A stretch of DNA of 64,000 nucleotides from Closterium sp. Naga37s-1 (lineage: Eukaryota; Streptophyta; Zygnematophyceae; Desmidiales; Closteriaceae): NCBI GenBank assembly GCA_947471745.1, contig CANJKZ010000979.1, positions 310,001 through 374,000 on the forward strand, read 5' to 3'. Made by a program: the position numbers and the translations under genes. Below, piece after piece: positions 1-10,000 of this stretch. Under the pieces are notes generated by a model that was not told where the DNA came from, did no database searches, and saw only the letters and a list, made by a program, of their open reading frames with translations. Each line of letters opens with the position of its first letter. The first letter of the stretch is position 1.

Positions 1-464
1 GAGCGTCACAAACAGTATCGCCACCATGATCCTGGCTCGCACCATCTGATGACTCACACGCGTCAACTGGAAAGCGGATATAGAAGCAATGAAGGGAACG
101 TACACCGCGCTCCAAATAGAGATGGACTTGGACGGATACTCAATCTTGAGTGCCATGATGGCGCAAAAAAATGAGGGTCACGGAATCATACCTTCTTCGA
201 TAATCCTCAACAGTAACGATAACAGTGACGGTGACGGTAACAGTGACGGCGACGGTGACTGGATGAAACGGAACCTGATCTGTGCGTGCCTGCACCTGGA
301 CGCGATGGCGCGCGAGGTTAATTCTAGGACGATCCTCATTTCAGCAACGCTCTCTCGCCGAAAATTATCTCCAATCTTTCTCCCCGTTCCATCAATCTAA
401 TAAGCTTATAAATAAAATCCCTGATTGTCTTAAGAATCTGTTGCTTCTCTACGAATCTCACGAG

Positions 465-740
465 TCACCTGCTCTGCGACTTCAGGCGAAACCTCGTCTT
501 TCGCCGCTGCGAGCTCTTTCGCAGCGCGCGAAGCTCCTTTTCAAGCGCGATCGCACGCTCGCCGAGAGCGTCGCCTTCGCTCTTGAGTCGCTGGCTATAC
601 CCCGCCGCTGTTTCCTGCAGCGCCTTGCATCGTTCCATCACCGCCTCCACGTCGGACAGAAGCTTCTGACCAGCTTCCGTCACGCCCTCCGGTAACGATG
701 CCATGTGGCCTGGGCTTTCTGAGCTGCCAGAATCCGCCAT
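465..740 (-). CDS. hypothetical coiled-coil protein, probable first exon
   Basis: I do not recognise a family. The ATG at 740 opens a reading frame of 91 codons that begins MADSGSSESPGHMASLPEG and then becomes rich in E, K, A, L and R, as in a coiled coil. The frame ends at 465. Just before that, a better continuation exists in another frame (reading AAKELAAAKDEV then SPEVAEQ), reached if the GCGCGCG run at 524-530 were two bases shorter. That frame ends in CAG followed by GTGACTCG, a plausible splice donor near 468. So this is either the start of a spliced gene running off the left edge with a small frameshift, or a short decayed gene. The first 460 bases of the window show nothing else I can support. 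Confidence 0.35.
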   Translation of the reverse strand: MADSGSSESPGHMASLPEGVTEAGQKLLSDVEAVMERCKALQETAAGYSQRLKSEGDALGERAIALEKELRALRKSSQRRKTRFRLKSQSR

Positions 741-984
741 GGCTGGACGAATCTACGAGGAAAAGGGTAGAAAATAGTAGGTCTTATTTCCTAAAGAGAT
801 TAATGGTCTAGATGGAATGGTTTAGAGACGAAAGATCGGCTGAAACTACGCATGCAACTAATGGTGGTGAGGGGCTAAACGCGTGAAGACTCTGATCTTT
901 CAAGAATGATCACTATTGACAGCAGCCAAGAAATGGAAGAACGCTTCGACAATCCCAAGATTGTTGGAGCCAAGGACTGAACGG

Positions 985-1692
985 TCAAGATCGGCGAAGT
1001 GGAGGGGAAATCACCGCAGAGAGGAATGGACGGAGCACCATCACATTGTCAACGGTCAGGAATTGATCTGGCTTGCAGTTGAACCTGGAGCTGGTTGGGC
1101 CAGACATGAAGCACTTTTGGCTTTCCCGAGGCTCACGGCGAGGTTCGTGATTTGCTTGTATCGGGGTGTGCTTCGCAAATTGAAGTGCATGTATCTTCAC
1201 TTGAGGGCAATGGGATGTGCTGTACGTTGAGGCCCACTGTATTTCTTGATAGACTGACGCTCGGTAACTCTCTTCAGTTTCGTTTATACCACCTGCTTGA
1301 AACGCGTCCACGTCGAGCTGATGTCGTTGCTCCACCCAGTCAGCACTTGCCACCAGTCCAGCAGCTGTCGTAACTTCGAAGAAGTTATGCTCCTCGCAAC
1401 ATTCGCGGAGCTTTCCAGGAGATGGCTGGGAGAAACGCCAGTCAAGAAACGACAAAGATCCTCCGAGTCGCCCATGTCCACGCGGCGCTTCTTGGAGCAA
1501 GTGCGACCCGAAACGATGACTCTGCGAAGCCTCGCACCAGCAGTGTCTTGCACGCAGCGCAGTCCCCAATGTGGTGGTCTGTGTTCGCAGTCTCCATTCA
1601 TCGCCAGCCCAATCTGTCGGTGCCGCCGAGTCATCGAAGTGATTGCGACGGGGTGAGCGACGAAAGCGACGCACCTGGCCGACGAAAGTCAC
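985..1692 (-). other. weak coding potential, hypothetical protein
   Basis: Two overlapping minus-strand frames are open here: 235 codons from 1692 to 985 and 116 codons from 1634 to 1284. The shorter frame has the more protein-like composition (for example SPSHLLESSANVARS and LRQLLDWWQVLTGW). It ends in TTCAAGCAG followed by GTGGTA, a possible splice donor near 1290, after which the longer frame could supply a second exon. No family, signal peptide or known motif is recognisable. It lies just upstream of, and divergent from, the kinase gene that starts at 1981. It could be a real small gene or chance openness in GC-rich DNA. Confidence 0.2.
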
Positions 1693-1980
1693 AAGCTACA
1701 CGCAGTCGCACAGTCTGCGAAACCCACCACGGCAGCTGCAGACAGCGCCAAGCCTCCCTCACGACTCACCTCTGCGACCATCCACTACAAATAGACCGTC
1801 CCTCCGACCACAATTCATCACACCAGCTGCAAAAATAGCCCCTTCTCGCTCAATCTTTCCTACTGCTAAACCTAGTAGGCACTACTAATCGAAAATCAGC
1901 AGCAATTGGCATTACTACGAGATTCGACTTCTCTCCCGGTTCACCAATTATAAACGGATTTTCTCACTTCTACCAGCACA

Positions 1981-3063
1981 ATGGCGCATTTCTCTCTCCA
2001 GACTCCCGCCGGGCAGTATGAGCACGACGGTCGCAATGCGCAGTCCCTTGGCTCCCAGCGCAGCTACTTAGACGACTCTGAAACGCGAATCTGGATCGAC
2101 GAGACCGCAAACGCTAGCTCAGGGTCTATCAACGTTCTCTCCATCCCAACAGGCCGCCTCGAGGACTATTTCGTTCTGGATTCTCACGTGTTGGGGTCTG
2201 GTCAGTTCGGGACCGTTCGCCGCTGCACGGAGCGCGCCACAGGCTCGCGCTTCGCCTGCAAGACCCTCTTAAAGGACGGGCTTAAGACCGAGGCAGAGCG
2301 CGACGAGATTCGCAAGGAGATTAATCTGATGCAGAGCGTTTCGATGGGCGGCGCGAACGCAGGGATTGTGCAGCTGCGCGCCGTTTTCGAGAACGATGTC
2401 GCAGTGCACCTCGTGATGGAGCTCTGCGAAGGCGGCGAACTGTTCGACGAAGTTGTGCGACGTGGGCGATTCCACGAACGCGACGCCGGGCACGTTTTCG
2501 CGCAGATCGCAGCGGCCGTCGCACACTGCCACGCCCGCGGCGTTCTCCACCGTGACTTGAAACCCGAAAACATTCTGCTCGTGCGGGACCCATCTGTACC
2601 GCTTTGCGCCGCACCCCTGATCACAAAAGTCGCAGACTTTGGCCTCGGCGTTGCGCTTGAGGCAGGCGAACGCACGAAAGGAGTCGCAGGGTCGCCGTTT
2701 TACATCGCACCCGAAGTCCTCACAGGCGATTACTCTCTAGGAGCCGACGTCTGGTCGCTCGGTGTCATTCTCTACATTCTCCTCAGCGGCGTGCCGCCTT
2801 TCTGGGGCGCGACTGATAAGGACGTTTTCGTGGAGGTGCTTCGAGGCGTGGTTGATATGAGCGGTCTGGAATGGGAGGGAGTGTCGGAAGAGGCAAAGCA
2901 TCTCGTGCGGTGCCTGCTTCAGTCGGACGCTTCGAGAAGGCCGTCAGCTGCCGCTATCCTCTCCCACCCTTGGATCCTGCGCGCGTGCCGCATCAGCAGC
3001 GCGGGTGCTCGCCAGCTGACCCCTGTTTCGACATCAGGAGCAGCGGACACGATTATGGCGTAA
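1981..3063 (+). CDS. CaMK-type Ser/Thr protein kinase (CDPK/PEPC-kinase-related)
   Basis: This 360-residue protein transfers phosphate from ATP to Ser/Thr in targets I cannot name. The kinase domain covers about residues 62-333. Visible motifs are the glycine loop GSGQFG (72-77), the ATP lysine in FACK (K94), the HRDLKPEN catalytic loop (D192, N197), DFG (D219) and APE (about 243-245). The LSGVPPFWG and HPWI segments are typical of calcium/calmodulin-kinase-like kinases of plants, such as CDPKs, PEPC kinases and PEPC-kinase-related kinases. There are no EF-hands, so a full CDPK is not seen. The start follows a pyrimidine-rich leader, and a TATAAA at 1949-1954 lies too close to the ATG to be a certain promoter. 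The stop overlaps GTAAGTAT at 3060, a strong splice donor, so the gene may continue into an unseen exon. It appears intronless otherwise. Confidence 0.85.
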   Translation: MAHFSLQTPAGQYEHDGRNAQSLGSQRSYLDDSETRIWIDETANASSGSINVLSIPTGRLEDYFVLDSHVLGSGQFGTVRRCTERATGSRFACKTLLKDGLKTEAERDEIRKEINLMQSVSMGGANAGIVQLRAVFENDVAVHLVMELCEGGELFDEVVRRGRFHERDAGHVFAQIAAAVAHCHARGVLHRDLKPENILLVRDPSVPLCAAPLITKVADFGLGVALEAGERTKGVAGSPFYIAPEVLTGDYSLGADVWSLGVILYILLSGVPPFWGATDKDVFVEVLRGVVDMSGLEWEGVSEEAKHLVRCLLQSDASRRPSAAAILSHPWILRACRISSAGARQLTPVSTSGAADTIMA

Positions 3064-3791
3064 GTATTCGATCCTATCGTCAACTATAGCTAGGGTTGGG
3101 GTGTAGAACATTCGGGAGGCGCTAGTCTGTGTCGCACAGGGGAATGCCAAGCCAAGCCTCCTGGAGTCGCATGACCGTTTGCGAAGGCTTTGTACTGCAA
3201 GGGGAGGCTTGTGAAGGGAGGCTTGGTTTGGCATTACTCCCTAGATATCTGTACACCTCACTTTTGTGTGCTTTACTTCTATATGACGTCTTGTTCACAT
3301 AACAATTACCTTTCTCAGCACCGCCACTGGTGCCACAAACCCGTGACTGCATTGGAGAGGAAATTGAAAAGATGCTTCAGAAAAGAGAAGCGTCACTGAT
3401 ATAACAAGATAATAGTATCCATGATATCCAGAAAAAAAATCTGGAAGGCTAAGTTGCTCATATGGAGTAGCTGCAATGGTGGGAGTGCCGGGCATTATTG
3501 CAGCGCAAAAGAATGGAAATCTGAATAATTTCTACTACCCTTATTTACACATCATGGAGAGTCGGTTGCAGGCCCATTGGGTGGGCTCTGCCTCCTTTCA
3601 AGAATCTCCGTGTTGATAAAAGCCAGTTGGGAGAGATTCTGAAATGCATCCATGGATAAGGGGGGGAGAGAAGAAGGGAAACAGGAAGGAGTGAAGGCGC
3701 CTCAGAAGTCGTTGGGTGGGCTCTGCCGCCTCTCTCAAGTTATCTGAAAGGAGAAACCCCAAGGCTATACATGCTATCCATCCTAGCTGTT
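3064..3791. other. intergenic or 3' region, no gene seen
   Basis: About 730 bases between the CaMK-type kinase and the end of the IREH1-like gene. I find no coding signal. A short direct duplication is visible: the phrase TTGGGTGGGCTCTGCC followed by CTCC/TCTC and CAAG appears near 3579 and again near 3713. The region may hold the 3' ends of both convergent genes. Confidence 0.5.
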
Positions 3792-4028
3792 CTACCCATC
3801 AAACCCGGGCAGCATACGGTACCTTGAAAGAGAAGCCTGAGAAGTAACCACGTTCGACTGGAATGCCGGCATGTCACCCGCCTCGTCGTGCTTTATTAGC
3901 CTATCAGCGTATAGGTCTACCCATTGATACATCAAAGCATGGCCGGCATCATATGGTACCTTGAAGGAGAAGCCTGAGAAGTCGACCGCGTTGGACTGGA
4001 ACGCCGGCATGTCACGTGCCTCATCATG
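3792..4028 (-). CDS. IREH1: IREH1-like gene, last exon
   Basis: After the acceptor CATCAG the exon reads [20 protein letters not shown], then SFK, resembling the SFSNFSFK hydrophobic end of plant IREs. It continues in frame into a second copy of the same segment ([13 protein letters not shown]) before stopping at 3792. The second copy has a base change of frame, so its last residues (RMLPGFDG) differ. The genuine end may be either copy. The intron before it (4029-4334) shows nothing but purine-rich sequence. Confidence 0.6.
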   Translation of the reverse strand, partial: HDEARDMPAFQSNAVDFSGFSFKVPYDAGHALMYQWVDLYADRLIKHDEAGDMPAFQSNVVTSQASLSRYRMLPGFDG

Positions 4029-7000
4029 CTGATGGGGGAGAGACATGCCAGGGGGGAGCAGGGGGGGTTGTAAGGGATGAGAGAGGAGTGAGGGGATGAA
4101 GGAGGGGAGCGGGGAAAGATGGTGGAGGGAAAGGAGGGGGGGTGTGAGAGGGGAGAGGTGGGTGAGAGAGGAGGAGGCAAACGCACAGAAAAGGGATCGG
4201 GTCATGGGGTTTGCGTTAGCAGATGCGTTGGTGCCTTGAGTATGCCCAACCCATCCCTCCAGATGCCCCCTTCTTGACTCAAAGGATGGTTGGATGCCTT
4301 TGTGCTGAGCCACCTCCCCCATCCCCCACCTCACCCTTTCCATCTCCAGGTCTTCTGAATCACTCGTGCTGCCGCCGCTGCTGCTGTAGTTGCTGCTGCG
4401 CACATCTCCCCCCGCCCCGCCCACCACGCCCTCCCCTCCTTCCATTGCGTTGGCCCCATAACGGCATGCAAAGTAGCTCGTGTCGTGTGCGTTCTCCGGC
4501 TCGGGCACAAACGGGGGCTGGCAGGAGAGAGGGGAAGCACATCGGCAAGAGAGGGACATAAATCAGTTGCTTCTGAACCCATCTGTCCCTACCAAGCCCC
4601 CCACGCCCTCCCCTCCCCTCCTTCCTGTGCATTTGTCCCGTACCGACAGGCAAAGTAGCTTGTGTCGTGTGCGTTCTGTGGCTCGGGAATGAATGGGGGC
4701 TGAAATGGAGGGAAAGGAGGGGATTCAGAAGAGAGGACACTGGAGCAGTTGCTGCTGTGGCCCTAGAGCAGCAGCGGCAATGGGTGCAGCAAGTGCAGGA
4801 AAAGAAAGGGTCTAACCTTTTCAGAGGAAAGCGTGTCCCAGTCAATGTCGCGAAAGAAGGGATGCCTCTTGATCTGTAGGACATGTGAGAGGGGCAGACG
4901 GGACAAACACGTCACGTTTCCAGCAAACCAAAGAGCCAAAAAAACAAAAAAAAACAAAAAAAAACCACAGAGCAAAGGTTAAGTAACAGAGTGAGTAACT
5001 GGACTGAGTAAATAACAGCAGAGTGAGTGCACGGAGAGCAAGGGAGAGAAATGGTGTTTAGGAGTGGCAAGGGGTGGCTGACCTCGTCTGCTCCCTGGGC
5101 GCCTAGACGCTCATCTGGGTCGAACATGAGAAGTCTGCGGAACACAGGAGAGAGCAGCAGGCAGGGAAACAACAAGGCTAATGGGATAAGTGAGGGCTTT
5201 TCCTCCTTTTCCTTTTGTTTCTCTCCTTTCCCCCCCCACTCCCCCATCCCCCTTCCCTTTTTCCAGCCAGTCACTGGGATAAGCGTAGTGCAGCGTACGC
5301 ATTAAAATATGAATTTGATTGCCACAGGCACGTGAACAAAGTGTATTTTTGAGATGTCTAAAAAATGCACCTACCTGTAAATGATGTCCGTTACCTCAAA
5401 TGACATGTCTTCCTTTTCTTCTAACAAGTTCACCTTGACCTGGCTTGGGAATTCGCATGGCACATACCTGTCAATCAAATCTTTCGCCATGTCCTCTGGC
5501 ACGGCAGGCCATGTGATGGCTTTTGAGGCACCTCGCAAGTCACAGGCAATGCATTTGAAGTCGACTCAAAAGTTAGGCAATCCACTTACCTGTCAATGAG
5601 GTCCTTGGCCTCGTATGACATGTCTTCTGGCTTTTGCGACACTTCAGGCTTGGGAATTAGGACTTGGCATGGCAGAGGCAATGTGCATACCTGTCAATGA
5701 GGTCCTTGGCCTCCCTCGTATGACATGTCTTCTGGCACGGCTGGCCATGGGATCCCGCGGTTGAGGCGCTCAAAAGTCGCACGCACGCAATGCACACATA
5801 CCCATCTATGAGGTCTCTCGATGCGCTTACCTGTCAATGACGTTCTTGGCCTCGTATGACATGTCTTCTGGCACCGCTGTTGTTCGCTCATAGGAGAAGG
5901 GCTGCACTGTGTGAAGTACGACGCTCACCTGTTCCTTGCCACAGGCAATCCACATACCTGTCAATAAGGTCTTTCGCCTCGTATGACATGTCTTCTGGCA
6001 CGGCTGGCCATGTGATGTCGCGGTTCAATATGTTGTCAAAGATTTGCTTATAAGGGGGATAAGCGAAAATGGTACCGGGATGGAAATGGGAGGAGGGATA
6101 GTTTGTTGTCATGGATTCACTTGTAAGGAGGATACAGCGGACACCGGGAGGATGTGGGAGGAACGCGAGGGACAGTGCGCACAAAACAAAGGGTTCTGAA
6201 ATGTATCAGAACTCAGAAGTGTGCATGCACACGAGGGTGGATTGGGGGGCAGGGGGAGAAGGGGGGGGGACGGGGGGGGGGGGGGGAGGGAGGGTGTTGT
6301 GCGAGAGCATTGCAAGCGGGAGACTATTGCAAAATTCCATTAACAGTGTGCATGCACACAGGGGAAGAGAGGTACCTGAGGAGAGGGGGCCGAGTTTTGA
6401 GTCGACTCAAAACTCGAATATTCCATCAACAGTGTGCGTGCACACAGGGGGAGAGAGGTACCTGGGGAGAGGGGGCGTTGAAGGGCGGGATTCCCACCAG
6501 CAGCTCGTACAGCAGCACTCCCACTGACCACCAGTCGGCTGCAGGGCCTGGGAGGGCGAGTAGATGGGGAGCAGAGAGCAGAGAGTTATTTACGGAGAGG
6601 GTACAGCGATCCCCTCCAAACAAGGTGGGATTCCCACCAGCAGCTCGTACAGCAGCACTCCCACCGACCACCAGTCTGCTGCTGGGCCGGGGAGGAAGAA
6701 GTGGCAGGTAAACAGGGGAAGAGGGGGGGAGAGGGGGGGAAGTTTCAGAGTCTTGGGGTGCAGGGCCGGGTTCTAAGAATTGAGGAAACATGGGGTATGT
6801 ATGTGTATCATCATAACACCCAAGGGGCCATGCCACACACCACACGGCACCGCACTCCACCTCACAAAACCGCGCACCGTCTGAAGGCCGAGCATAATCT
6901 CTGGAGCCAAGTAGTCTCGCCTCCATACCATACCATGCAATACCCACCGCACCGAGCCACATCACCCAGTACCGCACTCCACCTCATGAAACCGCGCACC

Positions 7001-10000
7001 ATGGGGAAGGCCGAGCAGAATCTCTGGAGCCAAGTAGTCTGGAGTTCCCACTGCTTCCACTGCCACCCTCCCTCCTCCCTCCGCTCCTGCTCCCCTGCTC
7101 TCCCCTCCCTCGGTTCCTCTTCCTCCTCCCCCTCCTCCCACTGCAACTCCCACTGCTTCCACTGCCACCCTCCCTCCTCCCTCCGCTCCTTCTCCCCTGC
7201 TCTCTCCTACCCCAGAACCACCTGTTGCGGCATCAGCAGCAGCTGTAGCGGCACCAGCACCAGCTGTAGCAGCAGTTGGATCTGTGGCATTTGACATGGC
7301 AGCAGCAGGAGCAGTAGGAGTAGGTTCACTCTTGGCCTTCTCCTCCCGATTACCCTCCCCATACTCCTCCGCATTCTCCTCCCCATGATTCTTCAGGCCT
7401 GCCCCTCGGTTGTCCACACAGTCCCCCCCTACCTTGCGCTCATCACTCTCAGCGCTGCCGTTCCCGTTGCTGTTCCCCCAGCCATTGCCACTGCCTGTGC
7501 TACCCATCCCCTCACTCCCCTCGCCCGCCCCTGCCAGGCGTCTCAGCAGGGAGGCGTGCTGAGCCTGCTGCTGCCACCGCTGTGTGATGATCTGAGACGG
7601 AGACGAACAGTGCATCCCCCCTCCCCCTCCCCCTCCGCCTCCTCCTCCTCCCCCTCCTCCTCCGCTTCCTCCTCCTCCCCCACCCCCTCCCCCTGCAAAG
7701 TGCGAAGGCGAGGAACAAAACGACCCCCCTCCCCCTCCTCCTCCGCCCCCTCCTCCCAACCCCGAAGGATGCAGAGGGGAAGAGCACCCAGATGCATGCA
7801 GTGGGGAGGCATATCCGGGAGCATGCAGGGGGGAGGAATAGCCAGACGCCGAATTGGAGTGGGGGCCGGAGAGAGTGGAAGGGGGTCCAGAGCGGGGAGA
7901 GGGGAATTCCTGCAGGCTGGATGCGGTCCAGAGCGGTGAGTCTGCTGCTGCTCCTTCGGAGCTGACGCTGTATGAATGGGGGAAGAGCTTGCCTGTGCAT
8001 GGGGATTGGGAGGAGAGGAGGAGACTCATTCAGTGGGAGGAGAGGAGGAGACTCATTCATTGGGGGATTCTCCTCCACTGAGATGAATGAATCAGTGGGG
8101 CAAGAGGGGCGAGTCTGAGCCTGCTTCTTCTGAATGAAGGCTGTAAACTTGGGGAGAGCACACCAGGGGAGGTGCTTACCAGGGGAGGAAGGCGCGGAGG
8201 CGTGGTGGGAGGGGATGGGCGGGTTCTGATTGGTGGAGAGGTCCCCGGCACTGTTGATCAACCCCACCCTTGACAGCCCAAAGTCCGTCAGCTGTATGTA
8301 GAGCAGTGTGGGTGGGTGGTGAGGGGTGAGGAGGGGTGATGAAGAGAGATGAGGGGTGATGAGGGGTGACGGGAGGTGACGGGCACACTAAGGGCACTGT
8401 TGATGAGGCCGACCCTGGGCAAACCGTAAGTCCGTCTGTCAGCTGTAGAGCAGGGGGGATGGTGAGTGAGGGGTGATGGTGTGTTGGTGGGGCAAGGTCT
8501 GACAGGCGAGCCATCTCAAGCAAAATCAAAACCAAACTCAGCAATGTTTGGAAGCACAATGAAACGAGGGCATGCACTGCACATCTCACCTTGATGTGCC
8601 CCTCGTGTGCAATGAGCAGGTTGTCTCGCTTGATGTCCCGATGCACCACCCTCAACCAAAGAGTTTAGACATTAGAGGCTCCTCAAAAGTCATGAAGCAG
8701 CAGAATGAGCGTTCCATCTCACCCATCCCACCTTAATGTGCCCGTCGTGTGCGATGAGCAGATTATCTGGCTTGATGTCCCGATGCACCACTCCCAGGGA
8801 GTGTAGATACTCCAATGCTTGCACCTGGGGGCAGAGGGGTTAAATGGGGTGGAGAGGAGGGCGGAAGGTTGGCAGAGAATACACCACCCACCCCCAGGGA
8901 GTGCAGATACTCCAACGCTTGCACCTGGGAAATGTAGGAGAAGAGAGGGGTTGGGAGGGATGGAGAGGACTTGTGGGTTTGCAATGCACCACGCCCACCC
9001 CGGGGACCGCAACTACTCTAACGTTTGCACCTGGGAACGGCAGACATCAGCAGTCAACGCCAATCAACGCTAGTCAACCGCAGTCAACCCCAATGCACGC
9101 ACCAGCTCGGCAGTGTAGAAACACGCACTGGACTCCTCTAGCGCTTCGCAGGCATGCAGCAGCGAGAAGAGGTCGCCCCCATCGAGATACTCCATCACCA
9201 TGTACAGGTTCTCCCGACACGTGAACGAGTAGAAGCAGTCAACGCCAGTCAACGCCAGTCAACCCCAGTGTGCACTCACCAGCTCAGCAGTGTAGAAGCA
9301 CGCAGCGGACTCCTCCAGGGCCTCACAAGCGTGCAGCAGAGAGAAGAGGTCGCCCCCATCCAGATACTCCATCACCATGTACAGGTTCTCCCGACACGTG
9401 AAGGAGTAGAAGCAGCGCACGACAAAGGGGCTCCTGGCAGAGGCAAGAATGTTGCGCTCTGCCTGCACGCTCTCCACTGCGTTCTTCCGGATCATGTCAG
9501 CTTTGCGGAGCACCTGGGGTGGGGGGGAGAGGCGGGGATGGGGGACGGGGGAGGTGGGAGGGGGCGAGGACACGTGACGGAGTAGAAGCAGCGCACCACA
9601 AAGGGGTTCCTGGCAGAGGCAAGAATGTTGCGCTCTGCCTGCACGCTCTCCACTGCGTTCTTCCGGATCATGTCAGCTTTGCGGAGCACCTGGGGTGGGG
9701 GGGAGAGGCGGGGATGGGGGACGGGGGAGGTGGGAGGGGGCGAGGACACGTGACGGAGTAGAAGCAGCGCACGACAAAGGGGTTCCTGGCAGAGGCAAGA
9801 ATGTTGCGCTCTGCCTGCACGCTCTCCACTGCGTTCTTCCGGATCATGTCAGCTTTGCGGAGCACCTGGGGTGGGGGGGAGAGGCGGGGATGGGGGACGG
9901 GGGAGGTGGGAGGGGGCGAGGACACGTGACGGAGTAGAAGCAGCGCACCACAAAGGGGTTCCTGGCAGAGGCGAGGATGTTGCGCTCTGCCTGCACGCTC

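Noticed and set aside
1949..1954. TATAAA as promoter of the CaMK-type kinase
   Set aside because: It lies only about 27 bases before the start codon, leaving almost no leader; listed as a possibility in the gene entry but not annotated as a site.
7385..7939. Plus-strand frame of 184 codons
   Set aside because: It is the complement of the Gly-rich activation-loop exon on the minus strand.
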